This document shows positions 60,631 through 64,000 of a stretch of 64,000 bases of DNA, in pieces. Under the pieces are notes generated by a model. That model was not told the DNA's origin and searched no databases. It was given only the letters and a program-made list of their open reading frames with translations. This stretch comes from Natronospira elongata. Lineage in GTDB: Bacteria > Pseudomonadota > Gammaproteobacteria > Natronospirales > Natronospiraceae. The first letter of the stretch is position 1; the number at the start of each line of letters is the position of its first letter. The stretch is taken from the NCBI RefSeq assembly GCF_034931365.1, contig NZ_JAYGII010000013.1, positions 17,334-81,333 of the forward strand, written 5' to 3'. The position numbers were made by a program, and so were the translations under genes.

Positions 60631-61215
60631 ATGGCCAGCATTGTCATCATCCAGGGACATCCCGACCCGGCCGGTGGGCATTTCTGTCATGCCCTGGCCG
60701 TGGCCTATCAGGAAGCAGCGGAAGCCGCCGGGCATCAGGTCCGGCACATCGACGTGGCCGGGCTGGATTTCCCCTGGCTCAGGAACGCCACCGACTTCGA
60801 ATCCGGTGATCCGCCCCCGGCCATTCGCCAGGCCCAGCAGGCCATTGAAGCGGCCGATCACCTGGTCTTTCTCTATCCCCTCTGGCTGGGCGATATGCCC
60901 GCCATTCTCAAAGCATTTTTGGAGCAGACCTTCCGTCCGGGTTTCGTCACCGAGCCGGGTCAGGACATGGGCAGCTTCGGCCCCCGTCGCCTCAAGGGGC
61001 GATCGGCCCGGCTGATCGTCACCATGGGCATGCCGGCCCTGTTCTATCGTCTGATCTACCGTGCCCACAGCGTGAAAAGCTTCCGCCGCAACATTCTGCG
61101 CTTCTGCGGCTTCAAGCCCGTGCGCACCACCCTGATCAGCGCCTCCATGGGCGGTGACAAGGGCCGCGCCCGGTGGCTGGAGAAAATGAAGCGCCTTGGG
61201 CGGGCATGTCGCTGA
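60631..61215 (+). CDS. NAD(P)H-dependent oxidoreductase, flavodoxin-like (NQO1/KefF family)
   Basis: A 194-residue FMN protein. It starts MASIVIIQGHPDPAGGHFCHAL, has LVFLYPLWLGDMPAILKAFLEQTFRPGF and TMGMPALFYRL, hallmarks of the modulator-of-drug-activity/NQO1 family. It likely reduces quinones with NAD(P)H. CAGGAGG is upstream of ATG 60631. No potassium-efflux gene is nearby. Confidence 0.88.
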   Translation: MASIVIIQGHPDPAGGHFCHALAVAYQEAAEAAGHQVRHIDVAGLDFPWLRNATDFESGDPPPAIRQAQQAIEAADHLVFLYPLWLGDMPAILKAFLEQTFRPGFVTEPGQDMGSFGPRRLKGRSARLIVTMGMPALFYRLIYRAHSVKSFRRNILRFCGFKPVRTTLISASMGGDKGRARWLEKMKRLGRACR

Positions 61216-61334
61216 GCGATTTACGGATACTCGGCTATCCTTATTACAAATGTTCAAGGGGACTGTTCGCTGCAATGACGTTGCGCGATGATCCCGGCTT
61301 GATACCGAGTACTTGGCGTTTCATTGAGGTTGCA

Positions 61335-61928
61335 ATGAATATCCAGCTGCGTAAAGCGAAGATTGAAGATGCCCCCGCCCTTGCCGAGCTGATGAATCTG
61401 GCAGGGGAGGGGATTCCGGCCTACCTGTGGGGGCAGATGGCTGATCCGGATGAAGACATCATGGCCTTCGGTGCGCGCCGGGTCGCTCGTACCGAAGGTG
61501 GTTTCAGCTACACAAACGCCTATGTCGCCACCGCCGGCGATGCCATTGCCGGCATGCTCCTGGCCTATCCGCTGCCCGATCCCTATGAGACCGGGCCCTT
61601 GGATGACATTCCGGCTGTCGTCCGCCCGCTCGTGGAGCTGGAATCACGGGTGCCCGGCGCCTGGTACGTCAACGCGGTCGCGACAGCCTCCGTCTATCGA
61701 GGCAAGGGAATTGGCCACCACCTCATGAAATTCGCGGAGCAGTTGGCCGACGAAGCCAATACAAGATCCGTTACCCTGATCGTGGCGGAAGAGAACATCC
61801 CGGCGGTGAAGCTGTACCGGAAGCTTGGTTACAATGTTGTTGAGCGCCGGGGCATCGTCGATTACCCAGGCTGCTCGCACACGGGTGATTGGATTCTGAT
61901 GCAAAAGTCGTTGTGGCGGACGCCCTGA
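61335..61928 (+). CDS. GNAT family N-acetyltransferase
   Basis: A 197-residue acetyltransferase. It starts MNIQLRKAKIEDAPALAELM and has the acetyl-CoA loop VATASVYRGKGIGHHLMKFAEQLADE and the C-terminal VTLIVAEENIPAVKLYRKLGYNVVERRG. Acceptor unknown. ATG 61335 is preceded by TGAGGT. Confidence 0.9.
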   Translation: MNIQLRKAKIEDAPALAELMNLAGEGIPAYLWGQMADPDEDIMAFGARRVARTEGGFSYTNAYVATAGDAIAGMLLAYPLPDPYETGPLDDIPAVVRPLVELESRVPGAWYVNAVATASVYRGKGIGHHLMKFAEQLADEANTRSVTLIVAEENIPAVKLYRKLGYNVVERRGIVDYPGCSHTGDWILMQKSLWRTP

Positions 61929-62016
61929 TAAGCCCGTGCACTGGTGCCGGCTTGTCCGCCGATTGCGGCGCCAGCCAACCCACCCCACCCAATAACAAGA
62001 ACAAGATTGGAGAAAC

Positions 62017-63180
62017 ATGAGTCGTCTGAACCCTGAGCCGTCGACGGCAACGGCGCTGATCCGGGTCCTTCTACTGTTGGCAATGCTGCTTGCGGCCTTC
62101 GCCTGCAGTGGCGATCCGGCCGCCAACAGCACGGTGGGGCGTGCTCACCTCGCGCTTGAAGACGCCGAGCGCAGCCACTGGTCGGGGGATGGCTCGCGGC
62201 CGCTGCAAACCACCGTCTGGTATCCGGCGCCGCCTGAAGTGGCCGGTGAGGAATGGCGGGGTGGCGTGTTTCGCTTCGGTCACAGCGCTTTGAATGCGCC
62301 GTTCCTGGACACGGCCCGGCGGCCATTGATCATCGTCTCCCATGGCACTGGTGGCAGCACGGCCCAGATGTCCTGGCTTGCCGAGCAGCTGGTGGGTGCC
62401 GGTTTCATCGTGGCGGGGGTCAACCATCACGGCAACACGGTAACGGAAGTCCGACAGTGGCCGGGGGGCTTCATCCAGCCCTGGGAGCGCACACGCGATA
62501 TCTCCGTGCTCATTGATCAGCTGCTCGAGCACCCCGACATCGGCCCGCGCATTGATCCGGAACGCTTGGGCGCTGTCGGCTTCTCCCTCGGCGGATACAG
62601 CGTGCTGGGCCTGGCTGGCGTGCATCTCCCTTCCTATGAGGTCTGGCAGCAGCGCTGCGGGGAACGAGCGGATTCCCACGCCTGTCAGTTGCCACCCGAG
62701 GCCGACTTCAGCTTTGATGACGTGCAATCCATGCAAGCCTCAGACCCCGCCTTCCAGGCCGGCCTCAAACGCGGAGAAGGCCGCTTCCACGATGAGCGCA
62801 TCGGCGCCGTCTACGCCATCGCCCCGGCCCTGGTCGCATTACTCGAAGAGAACGACTCCACACCCGGAGCACAGGCCATCCGGATGCTGCTGGCGGAAAA
62901 TGATGAACAGATCGAGCTGGAAGCGACCACTGCCGCCGTCGAGCGAGCCATCCGCCCGGTCAGCTCTCAGGCCAGCCTGTGGGTAATGGAGGGAGCCAGT
63001 CATTACACTTACCTGGCGCCTTGCACGTTGAGAGGGCGGCTGCTCGTTCGCAGCCTCTGTGGTGATCCATGGGGCCGAAATCGACAGGCCGCCCACGCGG
63101 CTGTCGGCGCCGATGTCATTGATTACTTCAGCCATGCACTCAGCCACAACGAGAGCCAGGGAGCACCACTTGACCATTGA
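62017..63180 (+). CDS. Alpha/beta hydrolase lipoprotein (dienelactone-hydrolase/PAF-acetylhydrolase-like)
   Basis: A 387-residue envelope enzyme. Signal with lipobox (LLAAFACSGD), then LIIVSHGTGGSTAQMSWLAEQL, nucleophile GFSLGGYSVL and a C-terminal His in EGASHYTYLAPC. The helical cap region ~205-275 with paired Cys is characteristic of this bacterial subgroup. Substrate unknown. Its last 11 bases overlap the next gene. Confidence 0.85.
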   Translation: MSRLNPEPSTATALIRVLLLLAMLLAAFACSGDPAANSTVGRAHLALEDAERSHWSGDGSRPLQTTVWYPAPPEVAGEEWRGGVFRFGHSALNAPFLDTARRPLIIVSHGTGGSTAQMSWLAEQLVGAGFIVAGVNHHGNTVTEVRQWPGGFIQPWERTRDISVLIDQLLEHPDIGPRIDPERLGAVGFSLGGYSVLGLAGVHLPSYEVWQQRCGERADSHACQLPPEADFSFDDVQSMQASDPAFQAGLKRGEGRFHDERIGAVYAIAPALVALLEENDSTPGAQAIRMLLAENDEQIELEATTAAVERAIRPVSSQASLWVMEGASHYTYLAPCTLRGRLLVRSLCGDPWGRNRQAAHAAVGADVIDYFSHALSHNESQGAPLDH

Positions 63181-63634
63181 ACGGCTGTTCATCAGCCCCG
63201 AAAGCGGGGCCCCGCAACGCGAGTGCGAGCGCATCGTGCTTGAGCGTGGCAAGGGGATCGTCGGTGACCGCAACTTCGGTCTCAGCAAATACCCCGGCCA
63301 GAATCTCACCCTGGTGGAAGCCGAGGAGATCGAGCGCTTCTGCGCCGGGCAGGGGCGAGCAACGGACCTCTCCATCACCCGCCGAAACCTGGTCACCCGA
63401 GGCATTCGCCTCAACGACCTCGTCAACACCGAATTCACCGTCGGCAATGTACGCCTGCGCGGCGTCGAGCTCTGCGAGCCCTGCGCTACCCTGGGCCGCG
63501 CCCTGAACAGTGAAACGCTTACCACCGCCGCCGTGGTGAAACACTGGGTCGGCCACGGCGGCCTCCGCGTGGATGTGCTCAGTGACGGCGAGATTGCCCG
63601 CGGGGCGGACATTGTCCTGGCCCAGGCGGAATAA
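63170..63634 (+). CDS. MOSC-domain protein
   Basis: A 154-residue MOSC domain, related to molybdenum-cofactor sulfurase C-termini; small bacterial members such as YiiM/YuaD act in hydroxylaminopurine resistance or an unknown sulfur transfer. Signatures: GKGIVGDRNFG, ITRRNLVTRGIRLNDLVN, VRLRGVELCEPC (the conserved Cys). Start is TTG 63170, with AGGGAG 6 bases upstream; it overlaps the previous gene by 11 bases. No other in-frame start gives a normal N-terminus. Confidence 0.85.
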   Translation: MTIERLFISPESGAPQRECERIVLERGKGIVGDRNFGLSKYPGQNLTLVEAEEIERFCAGQGRATDLSITRRNLVTRGIRLNDLVNTEFTVGNVRLRGVELCEPCATLGRALNSETLTTAAVVKHWVGHGGLRVDVLSDGEIARGADIVLAQAE

Positions 63635-64000
63635 GCCGGACAGCAACCGCTCCAGCCAGCCAGGCAGGGATGAAAAAACCGAATGTTGGACTATGCTTTT
63701 CTGAAAGCCACGGACAGGCGCGCCCGCCTCAGATTGCACCGTCTCCCCGTTCAGTTTCCACAGCCGCCAAGGTGGCCGTTGCCATGCCCAGGCCCGGAAA
63801 AGGGGGCGCCTAGCACACATATATAAGAATGATTGAATTCACAAAAAGCGGAAGGCACGCGATTACGGTGAATATTGGGAGAGATTGGGGTAACTTTATG
63901 ATTATGCATGGAAAAGCGCGTTTTTCTTTTTGCCGGAAATCCGGAGTTATACCGCCGGCACGATATTGCGGTTATACCGCTTTCCACCTAATCAGCTGTT
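63635..64000. other. Non-coding right edge, AT-rich end with short repeats
   Basis: No gene is supported in these 366 bases. From about 63810 base composition shifts to AT-rich. GTTATACCGC occurs twice, at 63946-63955 and 63971-63980; the second lies in the inverted repeat GCGGT-TAT-ACCGC (63968-63980), and the first is an imperfect copy of the same palindrome. This may be the margin of an accessory region outside the window. Confidence 0.4.

Noticed and set aside
63946..63980. Integron attC site
   Set aside because: GTTATAC differs from the GTTRRRY core and no paired outer sites are seen within the window.
63751..63987. Short minus-strand open frame at the right edge
   Set aside because: No ribosome site, no domain, and it spans the palindromic repeats and the composition change.

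Overview
The window is high-GC chromosomal DNA from a gammaproteobacterium. The evidence is the gene order nadD-rsfS-rlmH-maf-rng-yhdP-nitrilase-tldD, the darP/holA/purEK genes, a perfect FNR box, a Zur-like box and a Csr/Rsm-type regulatory RNA. The many peptidases and hydrolases (M19, M28, isoaspartyl peptidase, TldD/PmbA, Anbu, a Lon-type protease) would fit a protein-degrading free-living species, perhaps halophilic or alkaliphilic; that part is a guess from content only. I see no tRNA, rRNA, CRISPR, prophage or insertion sequence.

Layout. 1-4254 (minus): RND pump, cut by the left edge, and its lipoprotein adaptor. 4492-8042: M19 dipeptidase, an SRPBCC protein, and a pair of genes that look like the last two steps of mnm5-uridine tRNA modification. 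8216-12213: Lon-family protease, LEA-type lipoprotein, and a PAS protein with a degenerate GGDEF domain. 12247-14392 (minus): D-glutamate catabolism pair dgcN-dgcA. 14536-26055: housekeeping run nadD to tldD plus an alpha/beta hydrolase. 26107-30992: zinc-acquisition island (Zur-like box, MerC-like protein, small exported protein, His-rich outer-membrane barrel, znuA-znuC-znuB). 31032-35391: holA, purK, purE, darP, asparaginase. 35578-41210: circularly permuted ATP-grasp, alpha-E protein, zinc metallopeptidase, pmbA and the Anbu proteasome homologue.

41209 to about 41506 (minus) holds an unannotated small RNA. It has many short hairpins with GGA in the loop and ends in a strong terminator, the architecture of CsrB/RsmZ-type sponges of CsrA. 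I consider it the best discovery in the window. 41628-48724: YihY, a cytosolic BtuF-like protein, PepSY protein, amidohydrolase, a REP doublet, a cNMP-binding protein under a textbook class II FNR promoter, and an ABC exporter whose operon begins with an MHYT-PAS-GGDEF-EAL c-di-GMP protein (to 51270). 51406-57733: DksA-like zinc finger, katG, thioesterase-like, DUF4382 lipoprotein, methyltransferase, DUF2200 and a lysine-rich histone H1-like protein. 57874-63634: M28 peptidase, higBA toxin-antitoxin with operator and probably leaderless toxin mRNA, hydrolases, flavodoxin-fold reductase, GNAT and MOSC proteins. The last ~200 bases are AT-rich with short repeats and may begin an accessory region.

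Start codons were chosen from Shine-Dalgarno spacing and family alignment by memory. Functional names rest on recognised motifs, not on searches.
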